From positions 682,001-746,000 of the forward strand of contig JARFIW010000500.1 of NCBI GenBank assembly GCA_036346225.1: a stretch of 64,000 bases of DNA. The letters are read 5' to 3'. This stretch comes from Platerodrilus igneus (lineage: Eukaryota > Arthropoda > Insecta > Coleoptera > Lycidae). Below, piece by piece: positions 20,567 through 31,160 of the stretch (positions are counted from its first letter, which is position 1; each line of letters begins with the position of its first letter). Made by a program: the position numbers and the translations under genes. Below the pieces are notes generated by a model. That model was not told the origin of the DNA, searched no databases, and saw only the letters and a program-made list of their open reading frames with translations.

Positions 20567-21110
20567 ATATAAATTTTTTTGCTATTTTTTGGCTACCATT
20601 TGCAAAAGAAAAAAAATCAAATTTTCAAATAATAAAATAAATATCAATATATACAAGAGTAAAGTACATTAAAGAAATTAATTGCTGGCATGACTAAAGA
20701 ATACCTACGTTTAATGAATTATTTACTCCTAAAATATGCAACTCCCAAATTATCAGAACACATCAAAATATATATAAGAATTATTTGCTAATTATTTGCT
20801 TTTTTTTGCTGATAAAACCAACTTTTGCTATATCTGTGAAAAAGTTACAAGTGGCTAGATAGCTTAATAAAAGCTATCTAGCCAACTAAAAACAAATACC
20901 TACACAAAATAAAATTAAAAACTAACAATGTATAAATTTTTTGCTACCATTTGCAAAAGAAAAAATCAAATGTTCAAATAATAAAATAAATATCAATAAC
21001 TACAAGAGTAAAGCACATTAAAGAAATTAATTGCAGGTATGACTAAAAGATACCTACGTTTTACGAATTATTTACTCTTAAAATATGCAACTCCCGAATT
21101 TTTTGTTCGC
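20567..21110 (-). repeat. Left arm subrepeats of the foldback element
   Basis: Subrepeats read in the reverse orientation of the right arm. They include a GTGGCTAGATAGC...GCTATCTAGCCA hairpin (about 20853-20886), a CAAGAGTAAAG block and the AGAATACCTACG block. The same units occur at 15010-15269 left of the PLE block, and their outer tip is at 10280-10372. Confidence 0.8.
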
Positions 21111-21330
21111 GAAATTAAATGTTCAAACGATAATAATGGCCTTTTGTCGTTCTTTATATTAATTTCGTGAGCAAAAAACTCTGGATTTACATAATTTAAC
21201 AGCAAATAAATCAAGCTACATGATTATGAAATTATGATAGAAGGAATTAATTTTTTAAAAGCACTTTACTTTTGTAGTCTCAGGCCAACTTATATTATTA
21301 TTATCGTTTGAACATCTAATTTAATGAGCA
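21111..21330. repeat. Centre (loop) of the foldback element
   Basis: The centre is marked by inner inverted segments: TGTTCGCGAAATTAAATG and TCAAACGATAATAA at 21114-21145 match the complement of TTATTATCGTTTGAACATC near 21297-21320. About 130 bp between them appear unique. No coding sequence is present. Confidence 0.7.
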
Positions 21331-24162
21331 AAAAATTCGAGAGCTGCATATCTAAAGAGCAAATAACTCAAAAACATTGCAAATGCGATAGTCGTGGCAG
21401 CAATTAATTTCTTTATTGTACTTTACTCTTGTAGATGGATATCAATATTTATTTCATTATTCGAGAAAATAGATTTTTTTGTTTGAAAATGGTAGTAAGA
21501 AAATAGCAAATTATGTATGAATTGTTAATTTTTTTATTTTATTTTGTGTAGGTATTTTTTTTTAGTTGGTTAGATAGCTTATATTAAGCTATATAGCCAC
21601 TTGTAACTTTTTCACAGATATAGTAGAACAATTGGTTTTATCAGCAAAAAAAGCAAATAATTAGCAAATAATTCCTATATATATTTTAATGTGTTCTGAT
21701 AATTTGGATCAGACAGCTTAATAGACTTCTACTTGTAACTTTTTCACAGATATAGCAAAAAAATTGGTTTGATCAGCAAAAAAAGCAAATAATTAGCAAA
21801 TAATTCCTATTATATATTTTAATGTGTTCTGATAATTTGGATCAGACAGCTTAATAGACCTCCACTTGTAACTTTTTCACAGATATAGCAAAAAAAAATT
21901 GGTTTGATCAGCAAAAAAATCAAATAATTAGCAAATAATTCCTATATATATATATTTTGATGTGTTCTGATAATTTGGATCAGACAGCTTAATAGACTTC
22001 TACTTGTAACTTTTTCACAGATATAGCAAAAAAATTGGTTTGATCAGCAAAAAAAGCAAATAATTAGCAAATAATTCCTATTATATATTTTTATGTGTTC
22101 TGATAATTTGGGAGTTGCATATTTTAAGAGTAAATAATTCATTAAACGTAGGTATTCTCTAGTCACGCCAGCAATTAATTTCTTTAATGTACTTTACTCT
22201 TGTAGAGATTGATATTTATTTTATTATTTGAAAATATGATTTTTTTTCTTTTGCAATGGTAGCAAAAAATAGTAAAAATTTTATATATTGTTATTTTTTT
22301 AATTTTATTTTGTGTAGGTATTTTTTGTTAGTTGACTATATAGCTTATATTAAGCTATCTAGCCACTTGTCACTTTTTCACAGATATAGCAAAAAAATTG
22401 GTTTTATCAGCAAAAAAAGAAAATAATTAGCAAATAATTCCTATATATATATATTTTGATGTGTTCTGATAATTTGGATCAGACAGCTTAATAGACTTCT
22501 ACTTGTAACTTTTTCACAGATATAGCAAAAAAATTGGTTTGATCAGCAAAAAAAGCAAATAATTAGCAAATAATTCCTATTATATATTTTTATGTGTTCT
22601 GATAATTTGGGAGTTGCATATTTTAAGAGTAAATAATTCATTAAACGTAGGTATTCTCTAGTCACGCCAGCAATTAATTTCTTTAATGTACTTTACTCTT
22701 GTAGAGATTGATATTTATTTTATTATTTGAAAATATGATTTTTTTTCTTTTGCAATGGTAGCAAAAAATAGTAAAAATTTTATATATTGTTATTTTTTTA
22801 ATTTTATTTTGTGTAGGTATTTTTTGTTAGTTGACTATATAGCTTATATTAAGCTATCTAGCCACTTGTAACTTTTTCACAGATATAGCAAAAAAATTGG
22901 TTTGATCAGCAAAAAAAGCAAATAATTAGCAAATAATTCCTATTATATATTTTTATGTGTTCTGATAATTTGGGAGTTGCATATTTTAAGAGTAAATAAT
23001 TCATTAAACGTAGGTATTCGCTAGTCACGCCAGCAATTAATTTCTTTAATGTACTTTACTCTTGTAGAGATTGATATTTATTTTATTATTTGAAAATATG
23101 ATTTTTTTTCTTTTGCAATGGTAGCAAAAAATAGTAAAAATTTTATATATTGTTATTTTTTTAATTTTATTTTGTGTAGGTATTTTTTGTTAGTTGACTA
23201 TATAGCTTATATTAAGCTATCTAGCCACTTGTCACTTTTTCACAGATATAGCAAAAAAATTGGTTTTATCAGCAAAAAAAGAAAATAATTAGCAAATAAT
23301 TCCTATATATATATATTTTGATGTGTTCTGATAATTTGGATCAGACAGCTTAATAGACTTCTACTTGTAACTTTTTCACAGATATAGCAAAAAAATTGGT
23401 TTGATCAGCAAAAAAAGCAAATAATTAGCAAATAATTCCTATTATATATTTTTATGTGTTCTGATAATTTGGGAGTTGCATATTTTAAGAGTAAATAATT
23501 CATTAAACGTAGGTATTCTCTAGTCACGCCAGCAATTAATTTCTTTAATGTACTTTACTCTTGTAGAGATTGATATTTATTTTATTATTTGAAAATATGA
23601 TTTTTTTTCCTTTGCAATGGTAGCAAAAAATAGTAAAAAATTTATATATTGTTATTTTTTTAATTTTATTTTGTGTAGGTATTTTTTGTTAGTTGACTAG
23701 ATAGCTTATATTAAGCTATCTAGCCACTTGTCACTTTTTCACAGATATAGCAAAAAAATTGGTTTGATCAGCAAAACAAAGCAAATAATTAGCAAATAAT
23801 TCCAATATATATTTTTATGTGTTCTGATAATTTGGGAGTTGCATATTTTAAGAGTAAGTAATTCATAAAACGTAGGTATTCTTTAGTCATGCCAGCAATT
23901 AATTTCTTTAATGTACTTTACTCTTGTAGATATTGATATTTATTTTATTATTTGAAAATTTTATTTTTTTTCTTTGGCAAATGGTAGCTAAAAAATAGCA
24001 AATAATTTATATTGTTAATTTTTTTATTTTATTTTGGGTATATATATTTTTTTTAGTTGGCTAGATAGTTTAATATTAAGCTATCTAGCCACTTGTAACG
24101 TTTTTACAGATATAGCAAAAATTGGTTTTATCAACAAAAAAGGAAATAATTAGCAAATAATT

Positions 24163-24221
<59 letters not shown>

Positions 24222-24264
24222 TTGATGTATTCTGATAATTTGGCTCAGACAGCTTAATAGACCT
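21331..24264 (+). repeat. Right arm of the foldback element with an 862-bp higher-order repeat
   Basis: The marker TGATAATTTGGGAGTTGCAT occurs at 22101, 22600, 22963, 23462 and 23825, with spacings 499, 363, 499 and 363. Units of 363 bp and 499 bp (363 plus a 136-bp short module) thus alternate as an 862-bp higher-order repeat. Three or more tandem short modules with a CAGACAGCTTAATAGAC block precede it (21690-22090). Repeats are near-identical, for example CTCTAG against CGCTAG at one position. Each long unit holds a hairpin around ATAGCTTATATTAAGCTAT. Confidence 0.9.
24169..24218. repeat. (TA)n microsatellite inside the foldback terminus
   Basis: This is a TA run of about 25 units within the terminal subrepeat. 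Shorter TA runs sit at the same place in the other units, for example 10325-10336. Confidence 0.95.
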
Positions 24265-24419
24265 CTTCAAACCGTTTAGATATGATCAACTATAAAATGT
24301 AGGTGTTAGACAGCAAAAAAAACTTTGTGATGAAAATACTTGTTTTTATTTTAACTTACACCCGGCGCATTCCGAACTTTTTACTTAAGTACTAAGATGT
24401 TTCCTTATGAAGACAGTAC

Positions 24420-24612
24420 ATGGGAGTATGTATGCACGTGTGTGTGGAATTGTATGTACGCATGCGTTGTGTGTGTGTATACAAATACATACATAAGTGT
24501 GCGTATCAATATGTTCGTGTATATATGTGTGAGTGTGCATGTGTGTGTGTGCTTGTGCATGTACGTGTGAGTGTGAGGGTAAGTGTGCATGTGTTTATGA
24601 ATATTAGTGTGC
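24420..24612. repeat. GT-rich simple repeat
   Basis: A long interrupted GTGT/GTAT/GCGT tract lies just before the LINE endonuclease fragment. ORFs across it are artefacts of the repeat. Confidence 0.85.
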
Positions 24613-24628
24613 GTGTGAGAGAAAAAAT

Positions 24629-25570
24629 GCTTAAAATTGGAACGTGGAACATACAGAGTTTGTGGGAAACCAGAAAGTAAAAGAATTTGAAATTATAAAT
24701 GCTTAAGATGCAACGAAATTTGATACGATTTAGCGAAATCTGTGATCGAGGGAAGATGATCAACAGATTATACAGCCATCCACTCAAGTTGAGATATGCT
24801 CATACATACCATGAATGATACAAAAAGAGTAGAAACTTTTCAACGGGTTGGTAATAAAATGATGGAAATCTGACAGTGCAACGCCAACAGACACAGTGCT
24901 AGTACAGATATACATGTCCACCTCAGATCAAGATGCTTAACAAATTGAAAGGCCGTGTAATCAAATTGAAGACATTAGAAAAGGAGAAAGATTGCTAGTT
25001 GTATGAGATTTTAATGCAACCGTAGGTCAAATTAGAAATGGAAATGTAGATGAGTATTGTTTAAGAAGTGATGAGCTAATAGATTATATCAGAAATAAAT
25101 TGGTTGTGGCTGATACAATGTTAAAAATCACGACTGCAAAAATCAAGAAAAAGATTGTAAAATTTACCCCGATGCAGATATACTGATACGATTTAATAAT
25201 AGCAAAAAGTTTTCTAAAATTAAAGAAAAAAGCAGGGTAAAGATTTGCACAAATTTGATACAGATAAACTAATGGCAATAAGATCAGAGATGAATGTAAA
25301 ATAAGGTAGATGGTACAGTGACTCAGGTAAGATTCCTTAAGGAAATAACAATAGAGAAAGTACAATATATTAGAAATTAAAAGAAATATAGCTAGGAAAG
25401 AATGGGTAACTCAAAAAGTCTTATGTCTAGTAGAAAGAAGACGTAAATATAAAAGTGGTATGTAACTGATGGAAGTAGAAAAAATATAGTAAATTTAATA
25501 ATATGCTAAACAGTGTATAGGCAGGGTAAATTACAGTGCGTGCAGAGTAATACGAATCGGTATATACAAA
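24629..25570 (+). pseudogene. RTE-like LINE fragment: endonuclease domain
   Basis: The fragment opens with MLKIGTWNIQSLWETRK, the start of a LINE apurinic-type endonuclease. Later pieces in changing frames match the same domain: VQVYMSTSDQD (product-side motif YMPTSD), NQIEDI...KGERLLVV.DFNATVGQ (the catalytic GDFNA motif with the G replaced by a stop), and DELIDYIRNKLVVADTMLK. Many stop codons show long decay. The fragment ends near 25570 with sequence upstream of the RT (ERRRKYKSG). The family appears to be the one at 55.3-57.8 kb, which preserves the RT part. The GT-rich tract directly upstream may be a 5' end or an unrelated microsatellite. Confidence 0.65.
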
Positions 25571-27230
25571 AAATATCAATATATGAGCAAATAAAATTTT
25601 TTTATTTTTTTTAATTAAATTTTTATCCAGTTTAACATTTTAAAATAACAATTAAAGGCATTGCTAATTGAGTGTAATCCTGATTTTGCTAAAAAGTACA
25701 AGCTGTATTTTTAGAGTTCATAAAAAAAATGGACATGCGATGTTTCTGCGTAACCTTAACCAAAATGCAAGCAGCCGCAAAAGCAAACTTTAACATCTAA
25801 CAACTGATAGTTGTTGGCCAAAGAAATAATGAACTATATAATACTTTGCTACGTGCATTGACGTAGTCTAGAAAAAAAAAACCAAAAAAAAAAGAAAAGG
25901 ACCGGGCGCAATCGGCGAGTGGGCCGGGGATTATACCTACAACAAAAATTAAGGGAGGCCTGAAATAAAGAAAAGAAAATTACACACACTCATTAATACT
26001 CTAAACACAACATATCAACAAAGGAAACCTATAATTAAACACTATATGTACACACAATAAATAATTACACACTAAATCTAAAAAAAAATATCAACCAAAA
26101 GAACAAATCATTTTCTTTTTTTAAATGGTGAACTGCCGGTTTTAGGTTACTCCCTAGATTGTGTTTCAACAAAAAAAAAAGAAATTAAGCGAAATTAGCC
26201 CTCTAAAACCAACAGCTCTAAATCAGCATGGTAAATCTAAAACTAAGTATATACATCTAATGGCAACAACATTTTCAAACGTGCCAGCAAGCCTTCAAAT
26301 CATTTTCACTTTAATAAGTTGTACACTCTTAGTTATTTAAAGCAAATAGTAATGCATTTATATAGTGTCAATAAATCTCAAACTAATTCACTAATTGTCG
26401 TCTAAACGGATTAAATTTAGGAATACATGAGCTTAAACCGAAAATCCCAACCGATATGGTCGCAATCGTAAATGATGGAGAAAGAAAACACTCACCCTCG
26501 AAGTTGCTGACGTCGGGGTCTAGTCACTAGCTGGTCCACGGCAACAAGTAGGTCGGCCTACACCCAGAAAGAAAGCACTTGGCCTCCCATTACAGCAAGG
26601 GAAGACCATTCATCGTAGCTTGAAGGCCACCGGAAGAAGCACGTCGTATTGCGTGCGCGAAATTTTTATAACGAAAAACTGAAACAACCAAACATTCCTA
26701 CACGTGTCTCCGTTGTGTAGATTGGAAAGCAAATAAAATCAAATTCGTTCAGCCAGTGACCAGAGTTCAAATAAGAAGCAATTATCGGATACTTGAAACA
26801 CGTTGTCGACTATCTGAGTATAGCGTAAACTTTACGTTAGGGAATTCCGGGAAGTAGAATTTATTCTTAATTAGCGGAAGTATTTACCAAGTAAAATATA
26901 CAGGATATTTAATTTATCGAATAAAGTTTCGTTTTAGAAGCAAAGTGGATTGTAGTTGAAAATTATTAGCCAGCGTATTTCTTTTTAATTAGGAATCGAC
27001 GAGTTTATTTAACCGTAAATTACATACACGGATAATTAATTAGCAAAGGCTTCGAGTTGAAAATTATTGTAAATAAGACAACCAATTATTGCCAAAAATG
27101 AACGTAACAACTTGATATTCTTCTTCTGCAAATACCATATATTTTTTGTCTTCAATTGTTTTTTATTTTATAGAAAATTTTCCAAAGGATATGCTACTTC
27201 CGATGGAAACATTATGTTTCAATTTGAATG
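25571..27230. other. AT-rich sequence with A-rich tracts; one possible minus-strand exon
   Basis: A-rich tracts occur at 25868-25895 and 26086-26180. A GC-richer patch at about 26500-26665 ends, on the minus strand, with a strong splice-donor-like site (CGAGG then GTGAGTG, near 26500-26510). Its reading frames are short, so if it is an exon it would be a non-coding first exon. Otherwise I see nothing. Confidence 0.3.
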
Positions 27231-27263
27231 TGTGTTGATAGGTTCATTAATAAACTGCAAAAC

Positions 27264-27865
27264 TTAAATCAAACCCCTTTTTTTGTTATTGCAAATAAAT
27301 TGAGATAATGTACTAATATTGAACTGTATCTTTTCATTTCTAGGTATACTTTTGAAACCTGGTTCTTCAGATATGCAGTTGCTTTTGTAAAACTTAGGAT
27401 ACAAATTTTTGAAATTTATTATGTCACTTGCTTTTGCAAAGAATTTCCTAGACACACTTCTGGATACAACCATTTCAGGTATTTGGTGAGAGGTTGAAAT
27501 TCTGTCGCATTTTCTCATTTTTCTCTTCACCACTGCACAGTTCCTATCACATGGAAGGAACGTGTATCCTCTCACTGCGGAATAGTGAATGATTTTAGAA
27601 AATCCGGAACTGTCTGTTAATGTAAAAAGTATGCGAATTAGCATATGATGCTTATTTTTCCCCCAATGTCATTAAATAAATCAATTTCTTTTATATTGTT
27701 CGAAACGTCCTTTAAATAATCCAGAGAATTTGAACAAATCTCATTAGTCGCTTTTTTCCTAACTTCGTCATAGTGATGAACAAACATTCTAGTAGTATTC
27801 TCCTTATTATGGTGAATACAAAACACCGAAGCTGTCAATTGCTGAAAACAAAAAAACAAGTTCAA
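27264..27865 (-). pseudogene. Transposase-like relic of an insect DDE/RNase H-fold repeat family
   Basis: Two overlapping frames form one relic. The upstream frame (27638-27865) has VFCIHHNKENTTRMFVHHYDE, KATNEICSNSLDYLKD and LFNDIGGK. I associate these with repeat-encoded proteins of the type YNLTIH...WHEAxAxRGxxEVxSC...YSDxCxGQN. The downstream frame (27264-27644) has GYTFLPCDRNCAVVKRKMRK, matching the HTYLPCDRDFxxIExxK motif of the same proteins. In this copy the SD of the putative catalytic motif reads ND and the QN is lost. A frame change at about 27640 separates the parts. Recognition is from memory of the motif pattern only. The family has no settled name that I know of. Confidence 0.45.
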
Positions 27866-27869
27866 ACAT

Positions 27870-29035
27870 TTTGCAAGAATAGTGACGTATACCTACCCAC
27901 TTATCATTGGTGGCATATCTTGCGCATGACTAAATTTATTGTTGAGCAACAACCGCACATGCACAGGACTTAGTTGTTTCTACTGATTACTTGTTGATCA
28001 TTGGTTGGTACAAGGCGAAATAAGGATATAAACCGTTTACCAGTATGCATAACAGATGTAAATACATGAATAAACTTGTTTTTTGCAATAATCCCATTTC
28101 AGCCAAAAATGGGCATGTGTTGTTTCTGCATATGCCGGTTCAATTATAAAAAAATAAGAATCTGCAATAAATAATGCTGACCAAACGTAGTTCATCAAAA
28201 AGTTTGGTAACTTCTGCAAAAAAATTATTAATAGACATGCAGCAATAAGGATTAAGCGAGCATAAATTAGTTAATGCAAATTATAAGGGTAGGTGGGAAA
28301 GGAGTACAGACACCTTTTATTTAATCGAACAGGAATAGGTTAGTATGAAAAAATTAAGTAAAATACAAAAACTGGAAGCAAAATATGAAGTACCAACAAG
28401 GAAATTTCAAAAGATACAACTAATAGTCATAGGACTGCGCATGCTCTCAGTAGGATAATTACATATGGAGGTTAGAATGCATATAATACTATAATGAACG
28501 CGCCAAAGATTTAAAAAGAACGATGGGTAAATGGATTGAGTGACAGTTACATGGGAACACTTAAAGTATAGAGAAGCTATAAATCGACAACATTCTAAAT
28601 TGCTTCTAGTATTTTCTTGTCCCTATTGGCGACTTACATAAATCGTGAAATCGTGATATAAATTATTAGAGCTACGGGTTGAAATAAATACGCTTATGTC
28701 TGTATAAATTAAAATCAAACGGTAAGTTAATTAGAATGAAATAAATTAATAGTGCTTCGAGCATTAATTGTAGTGTACCGTTTTAAAAAATTAGTACAGT
28801 ATACATTGATAGCAATAAACTTGTAATAATCGTCATTAATGCAATCGACAGCGTTATATCAGACTGTAGCAGTAATTAAAAAATATATAGAACACTCTGA
28901 AAATCACGCCTATTTACTAAACCGACCTCATATCTGCTTAGCGATAAGAACGGATGATTTATAGGTATAGTATTACAATCATATTTGTCTAGCATAAGAA
29001 AAATGATTAACAAGTATCGTAATGTAATAGGTTTG
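27870..29035. other. AT-rich sequence without recognisable features
   Basis: Short ORFs here show no family motifs. Nothing structured was seen. Confidence 0.45.
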
Positions 29036-29086
29036 ATGACGTACATTCTAGAGGTTTTGCCGATTTAACTAGAATAAAGATTATTC

Positions 29087-29094
29087 TATATAAG
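29087..29094 (+). promoter_or_regulatory. TATA box candidate of a possible 5' LTR remnant
   Basis: TATATAAG is followed after about 25 bp by a GC-richer start-site region (GCGTTAGCTTC). It lies just upstream of the element's coding part. A TGTAATAG run at about 29021 could be the LTR start. There is no matching 3' LTR to prove it. Confidence 0.4.
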
Positions 29095-29323
29095 CGCGAT
29101 TCCGTTGCGTTAGCTTCTTTGTTTTCTGAAAGACTTCAAGTCAGGCGTACAAAAATAGGAGAAAAGAGCACGGAAAAAATGATTGGACAGGTTCTTCGTG
29201 ACCAACGACCAAAGAGGAACGGACCAAAACACTGGAATAGTAGAGAATATAGGCATATCTAGTGACAGTGCAAGCAACCCAAGAACAAAACAAGCAAAAC
29301 CGGTGAACTAGAGGGAGCCGAGG

Positions 29324-29660
29324 ATGAGAGACAAAAGTCAACCTGCACGGGTTCTATTCCGGAAGACATCATTCACATTGCCTGAACTAGGTGTGGACTC
29401 AGTATTTACATATATGGACAGTAATAACGGTACGATAATTAGGTTTCTAGTTGATACTGGCGCCACTAAGACAATTGCTAACCCTGCCGTAGTACGTAAC
29501 CATGGCAAAGTGTGACGGCACGTTTTCGGGCAGTGGCCTGCGAAGACATTCGGACGCACGGAGTTTTCAACGTACAGATAGGGATTGGTAGCAAAATATT
29601 CGACCATGAAGTGTAGTAGCGGACATCACTAAAGAAGCTATACTGGGACTGGATATCTTG
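29324..29660 (+). pseudogene. pro: Retroviral-type aspartic protease
   Basis: The first frame carries FLVDTGATKTIANPAVV, the D-T-G-A active site with its usual hydrophobic flank. It stops at 29513-29515 after HGKV. The second half continues in another frame, with VQIGIGSKIF near 29574 and LGLDILKKYGYRLDIKEGAL near 29643-29700. The latter is the conserved LGxDxL motif near the protease C-terminus. The protease would release the polyprotein parts. Because gag is absent, the frame begins without a natural start. Confidence 0.75.
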
Positions 29661-30124
29661 AAAAAGTACGGGTATCGTTTGGACATAAAAGAGGGTGCTC
29701 TGAAAGTGGGGAACGAAGATGAACCGTTTTGTGAGGCAAGCGACGGATCTGCACAGGTTTGTTTGATGGATGACGTTTTTCTACAGGGAAGGACAGAAAT
29801 CGTAGTGGTGAGGCAATTGAATGGTGCACACCAGAAGAGTTTTATGCGTGCGATCACACTGGTCTGTGATGAGTCTCGGAAAGGACATACTCTTGGGAAC
29901 AGGGTTAACAAAAGTGTTATACATTGTGTCCGTTAGGATCCTAAACAGCAATAAGTATGACATCGCACTGAAACAGAGTGTCACAGTGCTGTAGTGCTCT
30001 TGTTAGTTCACGTAGCGGGGAGTACCAGCATCGTTAAGGAACCGCCAACCAGTAAGTGCTGTTCAAAATTATTGAACCAATTAATAAAACCAAGCCAGAA
30101 TTTCGAACAACCACAGTTGACTGA

Positions 30125-30898
30125 ACTTAAAAAACCTAAACTGACGATACTCAGATGTATTTGCTATTCATGGCAATCAAGCACAAAATCGATACCGAGG
30201 ATGCCCGACCAATAAGACAACAGCCTAGAAGAATACCATTGGCCAAGCGTGAAGCCGAGAGAATGGTTGACGGAATGGAGGGACAGGGTGTGATAATGCT
30301 CCGACAAAAAAACGGGTCAACAAGATTTTGTGTTGACCATCGCCGGTTGAATGGCGTGACGACAAAACAACATTTACCCATTACCGTCGATTGAAAAGAG
30401 GGTACTGGCAAAGAATGATGAAAGATTGCTTTTGTAATTGGCACTGGCCTATAGCAGTGATGCCATTTGGATTTTTCAATGCTCCTGACACGTTTCAGCG
30501 TTTAAGGGATAATATTATAAGTGAACTGTCATGGAAAACATTCCTCGTGTATTTGGATGACGTGATCGTGGTGATTGGGAAGACATTTAAGGAACGTTTA
30601 ACCGAATTGGAGAAAATGTTTATAAGATTGCGAGGAACCAATCCGAAGTCGAGCCCAAAGAAGTGCCATCTGCTTGACGAAGAGGTAAAATACCTGGCGC
30701 ATGTAGTTTCACGAAATGGATTTGGACCAGACCCAAAAGAAGTTAGGGCAGTGCAAGAGTGGCCGATAGTCAAAGACAAATATCAACTATGCAAAGTTCT
30801 TGGATTATACACATATTATAGAAGCTTTGTTCATGGATTTGCAAATATTGCCAAGCCATTCACTAAATTAACAGAAAGAGGGCGTGATTATGTATGAG
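30125..30898 (+). pseudogene. pol: Reverse transcriptase (deleted core)
   Basis: The frame at 30155-30394 shows KIDTEDARPIRQQPRRIPLA, the start of the RT, and GSTRFCVDHRRLNGVT, the conserved RxCVDYRxLN motif. Then about 60 residues, including the motif A aspartate (DLxSGY), are missing at about 30394. The frame at 30391-30897 resumes at MPFGFFNAPDTFQRL and has the active-site box FLVYLDDVIVV, then EKMFIRLRGTNPKSSPKKCH and VSRNGFGPDP. This RT cannot work. The deletion is larger than a homopolymer error and is a real lesion. Confidence 0.8.
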
Positions 30899-31160
30899 AC
30901 GAGAGTTGTCAAAATGCGTTCCAATACCTAAGACATTTATTGACGGCTGCTCCGATCATAAGTTATCCTCGGTAGAAAAACAAATTCATATTACAGACGG
31001 ACGCTAGTAATGTTGTCATTGGAAGTGTGTTGTCCCAGATACAGAACGGACAAGAAAAAGTAATTGGTTATTTCAGCAAGGTGCTATCGAAACCGGAAAA
31101 AGCTATTGCATTAGGAGAAAAGAAGTATTGACTGTAGTGAAATCAATACAGCACTTTTGA
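30899..31160 (+). pseudogene. RNase H domain (truncated)
   Basis: QNAFQYLRHLLTAAPIISYP leads into LQTDASNVVIGSVLSQ, the first catalytic aspartate of the domain. YFSKVLSKPEK and a corrupted KEYLTVVKSI-type motif (31120-31150) follow. The domain stops near QHF and jumps to sequence before the integrase zinc finger, so its C-terminal half is deleted. Confidence 0.7.

Larger units (their letters stand above)
10280..24264. mobile_element. Large foldback-like DNA element (split by two nested retroelements)
   Basis: The outer ends are perfect inverted repeats: 10280-10302 begins AGGTCTATTAAG and 24242-24264 is its exact complement. The match continues at least another 20 bp inward. An 8-bp direct repeat TTCAAACC flanks it (10272-10279 and 24266-24273). 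Inside lie long inverted arms made of tandem subrepeats around a centre near 21.2 kb. Removing the LTR element (10373-15004) and the PLE block (15270-20566) leaves about 4 kb. Long, asymmetric, tandemly repeated inverted arms are typical of Foldback/Galileo-type elements, and an 8-bp duplication is typical of hAT and P superfamilies. It encodes no protein, so a transposase must come from elsewhere. Confidence 0.75.

Noticed and set aside
24420..24680. Cysteine/valine-rich ORF and its antisense partners
   Set aside because: It is translated from a GT-rich simple repeat. Only the last residues belong to the LINE endonuclease.
29338..29911. Several minus-strand ORFs of 60-114 codons
   Set aside because: They are antisense shadows of the protease and RT of the decayed Ty3 element.
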